Assembly (NCBI GenBank): GCA_035235625.1 | Contig: CP141140.1 | Location: forward strand, 37,815,351-37,879,350 | Direction: 5' to 3' | DNA from: Saururus chinensis | Taxonomy: Eukaryota > Streptophyta > Magnoliopsida > Piperales > Saururaceae | DNA length: 64,000 nucleotides | In this document: positions 12,909-22,459 of the stretch, in pieces | Numbering within the stretch: position 1 is the stretch's first letter | Layout of the letters: each line of letters opens with the position of its first letter | The notes under the pieces: generated by a model | Told to the model about the DNA's origin: nothing | Seen by the model: only the letters and a program-made list of their open reading frames with translations | Databases searched by the model: none | Translations under genes and position numbers: made by a program

Positions 12909-14177
12909 TCATTTACCTATTCTTCTTCCTTCTATTTCTCCAGTAGCAACACTATCTACTACACCTTGGTAAAATTCTACCCTTAAAGCACATTGATTAT
13001 GTTGTATAAAGTTCAATCTATTTGTCTCAATTTTCACATACATGTCAACTATATATTGTTGAAATAAACGCCCACCATTGATAATACTCCATGATGGGTT
13101 AGATCTCATTTGGAATAAATAGGCATAATATTCTCTACAAGTCACATCAGTGCGTCGTCTCTGAAGTTGGCCTTCAACCTGTAATTCTTGCTCAAATTGC
13201 TCAATGCTATTTGGATATGTTGAATTTGCCAAACAACGATGTTTAATCCCATCATGCCAACCAGTCTCCCCACTTGGAAACAACAATGGGTATTGCAAAG
13301 GGTCACAACACCCATAATAAGGTTGAACTTTATATGATTCACCTTGTTTTCCATGAACAATAATATGTCGTTCTCGTTCACCTGCTACCTCATCTCCTTC
13401 GATCCAAATAGCAGCCACTTGAGATGAAGATGGTGCATTGTAGACACATTGATCATGACCACAACCCTTTTGAATACCAATTCTCAGTTCACGAACATCC
13501 CCCATATGTCTAAGTTGTAGCAGAAACTGTGCATAAGGATTCATATCAAGAATATTAATAATCTTTTGTACCAATGTTGGGGACAAGTTCGACATTAAGC
13601 GCATGCAATTTTCTACCTCATGATTTGTATCATAAAAATATAGCTGCAAGAAGTGGGGACCCAAATCTGTTGGTTCTAGAGAGTGGAGGGAATGATAAAT
13701 TTGACTATGAATTCGATAGGTATATGTTCCAACTCTCATATTATTGACACTCTCATCGATCTCAGCACGAATCGATGTGAAAGAAAAGAGGCTATTATAA
13801 CCTCTGACACAATCACGGAAAGCCCTACACTCATCTGAGGTTCCAAGATAAAGTTCCTCCAACTCCGGTGGAATTCCATTAAGACGAATCATAATGCCCC
13901 CATTTTGACAGCAAAAAGCCTTTGTTTCCGTCCTTAATTTTTTTGCTCCACAATATATGCAATCGGGAGCTAGGTCTATACAATGTACCTTAGCCTTCTT
14001 TCTTATAGTCTTTGACAATGAGGGCAATTCAAATGATTCTGTATCCAATAGATTGGGTCTAATGTCGGTCGACTCCTCATTGGAAGTGAGACGATCATGA
14101 GTAGCAACAATTTGATCACCCACTCGGTCTACCAATGATGAAGATCCAAAAAATGTTATTCCCAATTTCAATTGCAA
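12909..14177 (-). pseudogene. Helitron-like N domain segment of RepHel
   Basis: This is the longest open segment of the Helitron, 422 codons. Residues about 75-110 contain a C-x2-C type motif (DCIYCGAKK) followed by CCQNGG, typical of the cysteine-rich start of the family. Later come YNSLFSFTSI, YRIHSQIYHSLHSLEP, QLYFYDTNHEVENCM, YGCCDPLQYPLLFPSGETGWH, CREYYAYLFQMR and GRLFQQYIVDMYVKIE, all characteristic of the domain. It ends GRRIGK then TGA (12909-12911); the frame continues beyond the stop as VVLPASFIGGPRDMR, where the family has arginine at the stop position. An ancestral CGA codon is therefore likely. The segment is intact enough to define the family with confidence. Confidence 0.9.
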
Positions 14178-14235
14178 AAAAATATTAGGAAGCTATTAAA
14201 TATATAGTCAAGTTACCGTTATTTATATATATAAG

Positions 14236-14454
14236 TTGATCATCATGGTTTGTTAAAACACCGATTGCATTGGAATCCATGAGTGAACTCGATGAATTCT
14301 TGTTTTCTAGATTCAACCGATCCTTTGCAGCAGCCCTATTTAAAGCCCTCTTCTTACGTATTCAATCTTTTTCTACAACCGAGAGTTGGGCATACTATGC
14401 GCGTTTTCTAGCATTGTTTGCTTCTCTATATGATGTTGATTTATCTAACACCAT
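14236..14454 (-). pseudogene. N-terminal exon remnant of the Helitron protein
   Basis: Read on minus from the ATG at 14452-14454, the frame gives MVLDKSTSYREANNARKRA, a stop, then YAQLSVVEKD, a stop (TGA, 14362-14364) and IRKKRALNRAAAKDRLN. The basic, Arg/Lys-rich and Ala-rich composition matches the poorly conserved N-termini of plant Helitron proteins. It lies directly upstream of the Helitron-like N domain. A GTAAC donor-like site near 14218 could end the exon, but no clear acceptor before 14177 was found. Confidence 0.5.
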
Positions 14455-14459
14455 CTAAC

Positions 14460-15548
14460 ACATTCGAAAACCGAAATAAAAAATAATCTAATAATATACC
14501 TAACACATGTTTTATGTAAATATCATTTCTAACTTGAGTACACCATTTATATATGGAAGGGCAAGTCTATTTACTTAATATATAATCAAGTTTTGTTTTT
14601 TCAATAAGGGAATAATATATGATTTGATATTCCATATGAAGCTAATAGAAAGAGATGTATACAAATGTGTGTATACATAAGTGGATGTAACCATGAAGAC
14701 TTTAATTTTTAAAAAAGAATAACGTGTAACCTACTAAAAAAAATGAAGGAGCATATAATCTATGATAACAAGTAGGACAACCATATAGCTAAGAAAAACT
14801 TAACAAAAAATAAATCAGTTTTCAAAGGAGGAAAGGCTTAGTCAATTTTCATATACTACTGATTAATTTACATGTAATTATGAGCAATTGCTATTACCAT
14901 ACGAACATCTAAAAAGAGTAACAAGTTTAGGAGAAAGAATAACCATGTGAAGGCAACAAAGAAATTATATATATATTAATTTAATATCTTAGGATAAATA
15001 CGACAATATATATTGATACATATAGGAAGAAATAAGAGTATCATGTACCTAACTGAAGTGGTTAAAAATAGCGACCAGAAGCAGGTAGTTGATTGTATCT
15101 CCGCCGACTACATCGGAATGAAGTAAACATCAGTTCAACAAAGGGCACATCTTCTTTAACACATAACAATTGTTTCAAAAATTGATTATTATATCAATTT
15201 CAATACACACACACACATATACCTATAAATCTAGTTGAACAATTTAATACGAAAATAGGATATGCTTAATTTTGTCAATAACATAATAGTCTGAGAAATC
15301 ACATGAATGAGTACATTTAACATGATTACAATTTCCCTTTTTTTTAAAAAATATAAAAATCTGAAAAGAAAAGTAGAATTTTTGTGTTTGAATAGATTCA
15401 AAATACATAGAAAGCAACAAATGATAATCATACATGCTTGGTATATATATACATAAAAGAAACCCATAACCACTAATGCACTTCAATTAGTTTCATATAA
15501 TAAAGTTTAAACCAGTACATTAAACATTGGAATATGGTAAAATAATTA
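14460..15548. other. AT-rich spacer between Helitron relic and MULE
   Basis: No gene is seen. Short overlapping ORFs on minus at 15231-15486 have low-complexity, hydrophobic translations and no resemblance to a family. The 5' end of the Helitron may fall here but could not be fixed. Confidence 0.5.
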
Positions 15549-15557
15549 TATTATATA
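15549..15557. repeat. Left 9-bp target-site duplication of the MULE
   Basis: TATTATATA directly before the terminal GGGAAAATTA. It is identical to 22451-22459. Nine bases is the usual target duplication of Mutator-like elements. Confidence 0.85.
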
Positions 15558-15850
15558 GGGAAAATTATTAAAATAATAATTAAAAAAATTTACCAAAATA
15601 TACCACTTTGGGAAATATTTCCCAATGTGGTGTTCGTTTTTGCCATGCAGGCGCCAACCAAGCAGTTGGCGCCAGCGTGGCTTTTATTTGTTATTTTTTA
15701 AGTTGATTTCGTCATTTAGAATGACGAAATTGGTTTGAATACGATTTCGTCATTCTAAACGACGAAACCTTTTATTACTTGACCCGGTTTCGTCGTTCAG
15801 AACGACGAAATCAACTTAAGCTGATTTCGTTGTTCTAAACGACGAAATCA
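15558..15850 (+). repeat. Left terminal inverted repeat of the MULE
   Basis: The first 290 or so bases match the reverse complement of 22164-22450 with few substitutions and short indels. It contains a near-perfect 28-base palindrome (about 15603-15630), a palindromic GGCGCC...GGCGCC block (about 15650-15674) and several copies of the TTTCGTCGTT/AACGACGAAA palindrome. Such subterminal sites may bind transposase; that role is inferred. Confidence 0.85.
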
Positions 15851-15886
15851 AATTAAGTAGATTTCGTCATTCTGAACGACAAAATC
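15705..15886. repeat. Five tandem GATTTCGTCGTTC palindromes, left end
   Basis: Five variants of a 27-base inverted repeat (GATTTCGTCGTTC, one base, then its complement) occur within 182 bp. They are joined by short spacers such as CAACTTAAGCT. Individual copies differ by one to four bases. The fifth lies just inside the inverted-repeat boundary. Confidence 0.8.
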
Positions 15887-16644
15887 ATCATTCTTATAAT
15901 TCCCGATCTGCTTCGCCTCCAGTCGCCTCAGTGAACTGGTCCGCTCCGCTCCGCCTCCGTCGAGCGATCCACCGCCCACCTTTGCTGACATCCGGCCCAC
16001 AGCCGACGTCCAACCCGCCGTCGCCACCGTCCAGCCGCCGCCGCCGCCCATGTCTAGCCCATCCGCTGCCCACGTCCAGCCCGCTCCCGGATCAATTTTT
16101 CTGGTGCGATCCTTTGCTTTTTTATTTTATTTTATTTACTTATTTTTCAATCGTTGCAATGGATCTTTTGTATGTTACATTGAAGTAATTTATCTTTTGT
16201 ATGCTATATTGAATAAATTTGAAGTTTTGATTGTCCCATCATTGAGCCCTAGTTTTAGAAGTATTGTTCTCAGTTGCTTTGTGTGTTTTTTTATTTAAGA
16301 TTATTGAATTAAGATGGATTTTTAATTAATGAGTTTTTGTTTTTTAAGATGACAAGTCTCTCAAATTTTGGAAAATGAGGAGGATTTGAGTTTTTGAACA
16401 TGTTTTTTTTAGAGCTTATATGGTTTGTGACATTGCATGCGTTATTGCATCAATTGTGTAATTTTATTAATTAGAAAATTTACTCATTAATATAAAGTAT
16501 TAATGATATGCTTATATACTTGGTAAAGCTATTAGTTTCTATGCGTATATATTTTGAAAATATATTGGTTAGGGTAGGTATTAGTATTAGTTTGCTTAAT
16601 CTAATATTAATTTAATTTATTATTTATGAATTAATTGAATAGAA

Positions 16645-19466
16645 ATGGCAGAAGAAATGGTTAGTTTTTTCATTAACTACGATGGATGCATAGAAGGATA
16701 ATTAATGAAGAAACCATCTACATTTGATGAATTTGAGATGCGCGTAGCAAGTAAGGTTGGGTTGGATCGAAGAAGATGGAAAATTACTATCAAATGTAAT
16801 CTTCCGTCCTATGGATTGAGAATGATACTAATGAACATAAATGATGATTCATCAATGGCTTTTATGTTTCACCACTCATGTGACAAAATTTCTTTCGAGT
16901 TATTTCTAGAAAAAGAGGCCCGAGTGACTAGTGAAAGGCGAAGTAGTTCACGTAGGAGCTCGGATAGAAATGTGAACAATGAAAGTCATATGCAAATGCC
17001 GGCGGACGACGAAGAAGAAGGAAATTTATCTATGACAGTAGCTTCAAATGAACGTCATAGGTCGTCTGCCCCTATTTACGATGGAAGTGGACCTAATTGG
17101 AGGTAAGGTTGATTTAGTTGTGAATACGTTTTCAATCTTATTATCCTTTAATGAAAATACGTTTAGCTAAATTTTGAGATTTTGTGTGTAATATGGAAGG
17201 TCCACGACGCATGCACACGAGCCATTTAGCGTTCAAATGTCTCAAGGCGGTGCATGGTATGAAACTCAAAGTTCGATGGGCCTTCATTACCCCTACACGT
17301 ATGTTGGTCATACCGATGCTGGACCATCTAATCAGAGGTGAAATATAAATTTATAAATGAATTCAACTTTTTTAGGCTTACGAACTTTAATACATATGCG
17401 ATGTTTATATGTAGGGGGGATATGTCTACGGTGAAGATATTGATGAAAATGAGGATAATGAAGGTGAAGATAATATTGACGAAGTAAGTGGAGAAGATTC
17501 TGACATGAATGTAGAAGGGGTTAGAGGTGAAGAAAGCGCTCAACAGATGGTTGACGGCGAGGGGGATGATGCGGTAGACAATGCCATTGCTGGGAATGAT
17601 ATAAATGTAGATGATGAAGAGCCACCGTACTGTGAAGTGGAGCCACTTTATGCACACATCACAGATGAGGAGATAGATGCGGCAGTGAATTCTACAATGG
17701 CTATAGACCAACAAAATGAAGATGAGTTATATGTTGGCCGCATCTTTGAGAATAAAGAAGCATTCGTTATAGCCTTGCAGGAGTTTTCCATTCAAAATCA
17801 TGTCGAATACAAGGTTGTACGAACAAATCCGTCGGAGTATACAGTGAAGTGCATTGATAGCACTTGCCCTTGGAGAGTGCATGGTTCAATCAAAAGGGGT
17901 GGTGGGTCCTTTAAATTGAAGACGTACAAAGGTGACCACACATGCCAGAATGCCCAGCTTAGCATAGATCATAGGCAGTGTAGTGCCTCCTTTATTTCGA
18001 AGGTCATAATGGCCGCTATCCAAGCCGAATTAACTCTCACACCAGGGGATATTATTCAAAGAATGAAGGAGAAGTATCATGTTGACATATCTTATAAGAA
18101 AGCATGGGCAACAAGGAATATGGCGTTCAAGGCCATTTATGGAGATTGGGTAGAATCATATAAATTGTTGCCAATGTACCTAAGGGCAGTGCAAGAAACG
18201 AATCCTGACACCTACTACCGTTTAGAGGATGATGTAGTACCTCGTGCAGATGGTGGCACTTGTAGGAGATTTAGATGGTTGTTTTGGGCGTTTGGGCCGT
18301 CTATAGCGGGGTTTCGACATTGCATCCCTGCGGTTGGTGTTGATGCCACTCACTTGTATGGCAGATATCCTGGTGCTCTTATGGCTGCAACGGCTACAAA
18401 TGGAAATAATGGGTTATTTCCTCTTGCATTTGGGCTTGTCAGGAAGGAAGATGGAGACAATTGGAAATGGTTTCTAATGAAATTGAGGGATCATGTACTG
18501 ATGGGCATGACGAACATCGTCATTATTTTAGATCGACATAAGGGGCTTCAGAAGGCAGTGCCTGAGGTTCTTCCAGAGCCGGATTACCACCATTGTTATT
18601 GCATCCGTCACATAAAAGCAAATTTTAAGGAGTTCAAAAATGATACACTGACGGACTTGATTGGGGCAGCAGCTTGTGCACTCACAGTAGAAAAGTTTGA
18701 TGCTAAAATGGACTTGATTGGTCAAGAGAGTCCTAGGGGAAAACATCTCCTCTTAGGAGGAGAATTGCATCCTGCACAGTGGTCCCTTGCACATGGTGGT
18801 TTTATGACATTTGGCATGACAACTACAAATATGGCTAAAAGTTTAAATAGCGTCTTGAAGGGGGCACGAGGTTTACCTATGCAGGCTTTAGTGTCAGCTA
18901 TCTTTTATCGGCTCATAAATTTTTTTGTTAAATGATCTTCTGCCGCCTCTGCCATGGCCGCCCCATATTCTCCTAGAGTGGAAGCCATATTGAGAGAGCA
19001 AACAAGAAAAATTGGGGAGTATTTAGTTAATAGGATCAACAGGAGTCAGTATGAAGTGACATCAATTCGTGCCCGAAAGGTTATGGTAAATGCTGCGATG
19101 CATACTTGTACATGCAACATCCCACAGGTTTATGGTTATCCTTGCTCGCACCTTATCGCTGTGTGGGCAAAGCGGCGGGAGCCAATCCATGCATCACTGT
19201 TTTACACATCTCCTACTTATAAAAATGTGTACTCCGTAGAATTTTATTCTCCTCGTGGTCTGGAGTATTGGGAGAGGGATATACCTTTTGTGTTATACCC
19301 ACTGATAGCAACAAGGCAACCTGGTCGCCCACGGTCTGTTCGCATTAGGTGTACTATGGACCGCAGAACAATGGAAAGAGATGGTAAAGGAGGATATAAA
19401 TGCGGGAGGTGTAAACAAAGTGGGCATAATAGTAAATCATGTAGAAACCCTCCTGTTGATTGGTAA
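16645..19466 (+). pseudogene. MURA-type MULE transposase, broken
   Basis: Proposed exons: 16645-17101 or so, about 17200-17336, and 17415-19466. The first ATG gives MAEEMVSFFINYDGCIEG, then TAA (16699-16701), then resumes KKPSTFDEFEMRV. Exon 3 starts acidic. Counted from the M at 17505, a MuDR-type N-terminal zinc-binding region spans about 74-147 (C-x5-CPW, H-x-C). The MULE transposase core follows with D280 (VGVDATHLYG), D343 (ILDRHKGL) and a C/H cluster (C364, H369). The motif TTNMAKSLNS has Lys445 where the family has the conserved, presumed catalytic Glu. A TGA at 18933-18935 interrupts before a SWIM finger (CTCN...YPCSH) and a CCHC knuckle (CGRCKQSGHNSKSC). It is almost certainly inactive. 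Confidence 0.9.
18933..18935 (+). other. In-frame TGA inside the transposase
   Basis: The reading frame runs through this codon: NFFVK, stop, SSAASAMAAPYSPRVEAIL. Both flanking open frames are in the same phase. MULE relatives usually have a basic residue here, so an ancestral CGA is the simplest explanation. Confidence 0.75.
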
Positions 19467-19559
19467 ACATATAATCAACCTCTGTATTTATTATATTTTT
19501 TTAGTTACGTACGCATGTATTCCTTATGATTAATGATATGATCTTCATTTTCCACAGAT
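19464..19559 (+). other. Possible intron at the end of the transposase
   Basis: A GTAAAC donor overlaps the transposase stop codon and a TTTTCCACAG acceptor ends at 19559, four bases before the ATG of the mobile domain gene. Splicing it would still close the transposase frame at once (TG|A). If real, it links the two genes on one transcript. Transcript data would be needed. Confidence 0.35.
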
Positions 19560-19562
19560 CAT

Positions 19563-21876
19563 ATGGATCATGCAGAGCCTTGTTACAGGCCAGGCTCGAG
19601 TGACGCTTCTTTACTCGTAGAGCAGGAGTCACATAGGTCTGCTGCTATTTGGAGAGGAGAGGTATGATAACTTTTTAAAAAATTTGTTTCATTTTTTTTG
19701 GTTGATATAGTACGATATGTTATAATTTTAAAATTTATTATAGGACCCCAGGTGCCTTGAGTGCACCGAACATTTTAAATATCCCCGCCATTGGCCCATA
19801 GATGAGTGTATGTTACCTTATATCGAACGAGCGGGATTCGGCCATTTCATTCATCTACAGTATGTCCGTCTCGATCGTCCTCTATTGACAGCTCTTGTTG
19901 AGAGATGGAGGAGGGAAACACAAACATTTCATTTGTCATATGGAGAGATGTCCATCACGCTCATGGATGTGGCAGTTCTATTAGGACTCCGTATTGATGG
20001 ACGTCCGGTGACAGGCACGACAGGAGCTCATATGGATATATTAGTTAGACTTCTTGGTAGAGCTCCTCCTGCTATAGTGATGCGTGGTAGCCGAGTGAGC
20101 CTACGATGGCTCTTACATGAGTTTCCCGAGCTCCCAGCCAATGCTACAGAGATAGTTATCGAGCAACATGCACGAGCCTATATATTGCATTTACTTGGAG
20201 CCACCATATTTGCGGATACCACGAGCAGCCACGTGCATGTTTCGTATTTCTCTCTCCTTGCCGACTTCGACATGGCTGGCACTTATTCATGGGGCAGTGC
20301 TACTCTCGCATTCTTATACCGAGAGTTAGGAAAGGCATGCCAGGCCATGACCTCGGGGATTGCGGGCTGTCTGACCCTTCTTCAGGTAATTAATTGTGTA
20401 ACTTTACTTGGTGTTTTAGTCACATATAATTTTTTAATTCTAATATTTGTTATCACTATTTTATGACATAGTTATGGTCGTGGGTGCACTTACACGTCGG
20501 CCGACCAACTGCTAAGATGGGTCGCTTGGTCGAGGGTGCTCCATTAGGGGCGAGGTAGGTTGTATTTATGTTTACCACATTACTTTTTAAGCAACGTTTT
20601 ATGTACATATGCTGAACTCATTTCTTAAATTTAACTCCTTAAGGTGGAATGTTCGGAAGAAGAGAACTGAAAATCCCCAAGGAGTCCTCCGATTGTATAG
20701 AGGGGAGTTAGACCACCAGCGGCCATACCAGGTAATTTGATTAACGTGTTGAACTTTTTTATGTAATGATTTTAAAAACTTTTGTCGTTATTTAAACTAA
20801 ATTATCTTTATATATTGTATATATTATTTGGCAGTCGTACTCAGAGGACGTGTTGGCTACCTCCCCTATGCACGGACGGTCAAGAGGTGTGGCTATCTCG
20901 AACTCCGTTAATATGTTACAAGATTATCGAGATGTATGTGCCCGATCGTGTAATGCTCTAGTTTAACCTGGAGCAAGGGGTCCCACCTTCTATCGTCGAG
21001 TTTGTCCATTGCATCACTCGACAGGGCCGCCATATTACCGACTGGGCTATATCATGCGTCGTATATTGCTTGATGGGAGGATAGGAGAGCCACTGTTATT
21101 AGAGGGGAGATGGCTACGACATTGCGAGATGTTCGTAGTACTTATATGCACTGGTATTTACCGATTACACGGCAATATATTTTACCGTGCGATGATGTAG
21201 AGGAGATGACATATCAGCCTAGGGGAGCATCTGAGGCAGCTCTAGTAAGTACAACTTTGTAAATTAAGGCATATATTATTTTCTTATTTCGTTTGAATTA
21301 TTTATCTAATATTTAATTTATTTTTTTATAGCTTCATCAGCTTCGACATACTAATGCGTATTTGAGTGATGTACTTGTCACCTGTATTTCGCGCGAGGAC
21401 TTAGCAGCAGCATGTGAGTCGGTGATTAGATCGTCTAATGATGTCCTTCGTAGCTCTTGCCACTACTTCAGTCGGTGATCACAGATGTTTATTGAGATTA
21501 TCCTGTTGATGAGGCCACTCAGACGCAGCCGATGCACTCTTCATGCCCTGATATTCCATCATCATCAGCAGCATATAGCTCTCCTCTAGGTTCATCATTT
21601 CCAGACACTACACATGTAGCACAGCCAGATCCGATTTTATATTATAGACGACATTGGCCAGCTCGTATTGTACCATCTATTACTTATACTGAGCCGGAGC
21701 CGGAGCCCGAGTAGGAGCCTGACATGGAGTCGCAGCCGGAGCCGGAGCCCCAGCCCCAGCCCCAGTCGGAGCCAGAGCCACAGCCACAGCCAGAGCTAGA
21801 GGTAGATCATGAGGAGCTCGTACACCACCGTCGAGGACGAGGTCGAGGATGAGGACGAGGACGAGGATGTAGGAGA
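19563..21876 (+). pseudogene. Plant mobile domain (MAIN/MAIL-like) gene inside the MULE, broken
   Basis: Exon 1 (19563-19661) gives MDHAEPCYRPGSSDASLL and ends IWRGE. Exon 2 (19744-20385) gives ERAGFGHF, LLTALVERWRRETQTFHL, GEMSITLMDVAVLLGLRIDG and SLLADFDMAGTYSWGSATLAFLYRELG. Exon 3 (20472-20554) gives LWSWVHLHVGRP, and exon 4 (20644-20731) gives WNVRKKRTENPQGVLRLYR. All junctions are GT-AG and in phase. This is the MAIN-like PMD-C architecture; Arabidopsis MAIN and MAIL1 act in meristem maintenance and silencing. From exon 5 (20835 onward) several frameshifts and stops split a recognisable tail (VPDRVM, FNLEQGVPP, ITRQGRHITDWA). The C-terminus is PEPEPE/PQPQ-rich, then RGRG-rich, with stops at about 21712 and 21850. 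Confidence 0.85.
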
Positions 21877-22094
21877 TTATGATATTACTTGTGATGTATT
21901 ATATTTGTTACTTGTCTATGATGTACTTTACTTATATTTGTTATGGTGATATTCGTGATAGTGATATTTGTTATGGTGATATTTGTTATGGGTGGAATGA
22001 ATGAAGTTGTGCATGTACATCTGTGTTTTGAATGAATGAACAGGGACAGGTGATAAAATTAGTTTTAAATAGTAATTTTAAAAAAATTTAATTT

Positions 22095-22307
22095 GATTAC
22101 GTCGTTTAGAACGACGAAATCAGCGTTGTTCCAATCGAAGGCCGAAATCAGAGAAGTGTGGCAGTTTCGTCGTTCAGAACGACGAAATCAGCTTAAGTTG
22201 ATTTCGTCGTTCTGAACGACGAAACCGGGTCAAGTAATAAACGGTTTCATTGTTTAGAACGACGAAATCGTATTCAAACCAATTTCGTCATTCTAAACGA
22301 TGAAATC
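22095..22307. repeat. Five tandem GATTTCGTCGTTC palindromes, right end
   Basis: These are the counterpart of the left cluster: five variants of the same 27-base palindrome, spaced by short linkers. The innermost one lies just inside the inverted-repeat boundary, as on the left. Confidence 0.8.
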
Positions 22308-22450
22308 AACTTAAAAAATAAAATAAAAAAGCCACGGTGGCGCCAGCTGCTTGGCTGGCGCCTGCATGGCAAAAAGGAACACCACTTTGGGAAATATTTC
22401 CCAAAGTGGTATATTTTGGTAAATTTTTTTTTTATTTTAATAATTTTCCC
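22164..22450 (-). repeat. Right terminal inverted repeat of the MULE
   Basis: The reverse complement begins GGGAAAATTATTAAAATAA and follows the left end through TTTACCAAAATATACCAC, the 28-base palindrome (perfect here, 22382-22409), the GGCGCC block and the CGTCGTT palindromes. It differs at scattered positions, including the 'aatgtgg'/'aaagtgg' arm. Confidence 0.85.
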
Positions 22451-22459
22451 TATTATATA
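22451..22459. repeat. Right 9-bp target-site duplication of the MULE
   Basis: TATTATATA, identical to 15549-15557, directly after the element end. Confidence 0.85.

Larger units (their letters stand above)
9890..14454 (-). pseudogene. Decayed Helitron RepHel (HUH Rep plus PIF1-type helicase)
   Basis: This is the relic of the single large protein that moves Helitrons: an HUH-type Rep endonuclease fused to a superfamily 1 PIF1 helicase. Family segments appear in the expected order from right to left: a basic N-terminal exon (from an ATG at 14452-14454), the Helitron-like N domain (12909-14177), the Rep segment with 'RGLPHMHLL' (about 12597-12620), the linker ending GERYYLRLLL, and a helicase with Walker A GPSGTGKT, Walker B LIIWDEAP, GGDF and TINKAQGQT. 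At least six in-frame stops and several frameshifts break it, so no active protein is expected. Several stops are TGA where the family has arginine. Element termini were not resolved. Confidence 0.9.
15558..22450 (+). mobile_element. Complete-ended MULE carrying a transposase and a plant mobile domain gene
   Basis: A 6,893-bp Mutator-like element bounded by inverted ends starting GGGAAAATTATTAAAATAA and flanked by identical 9-bp duplications. It contains, both on the plus strand, a MURA-type transposase (about 16645-19466) and a MAIN-like plant mobile domain gene (about 19563-21876). The terminal inverted repeats are about 290 bp each and remain similar, which argues for a moderately recent insertion. 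Both genes are broken, so the copy is unlikely to mobilise itself, but intact relatives could act on its ends. MULE and plant mobile domain associations are known in plants; this specific copy I cannot assign to a named family. Confidence 0.9.

Noticed and set aside
15848..16298. Pro/Ser- and Gly-rich ORFs just inside the left MULE end
   Set aside because: They arise from a GC-rich leader (CCGCCG tracts) upstream of the transposase and are open in several frames.
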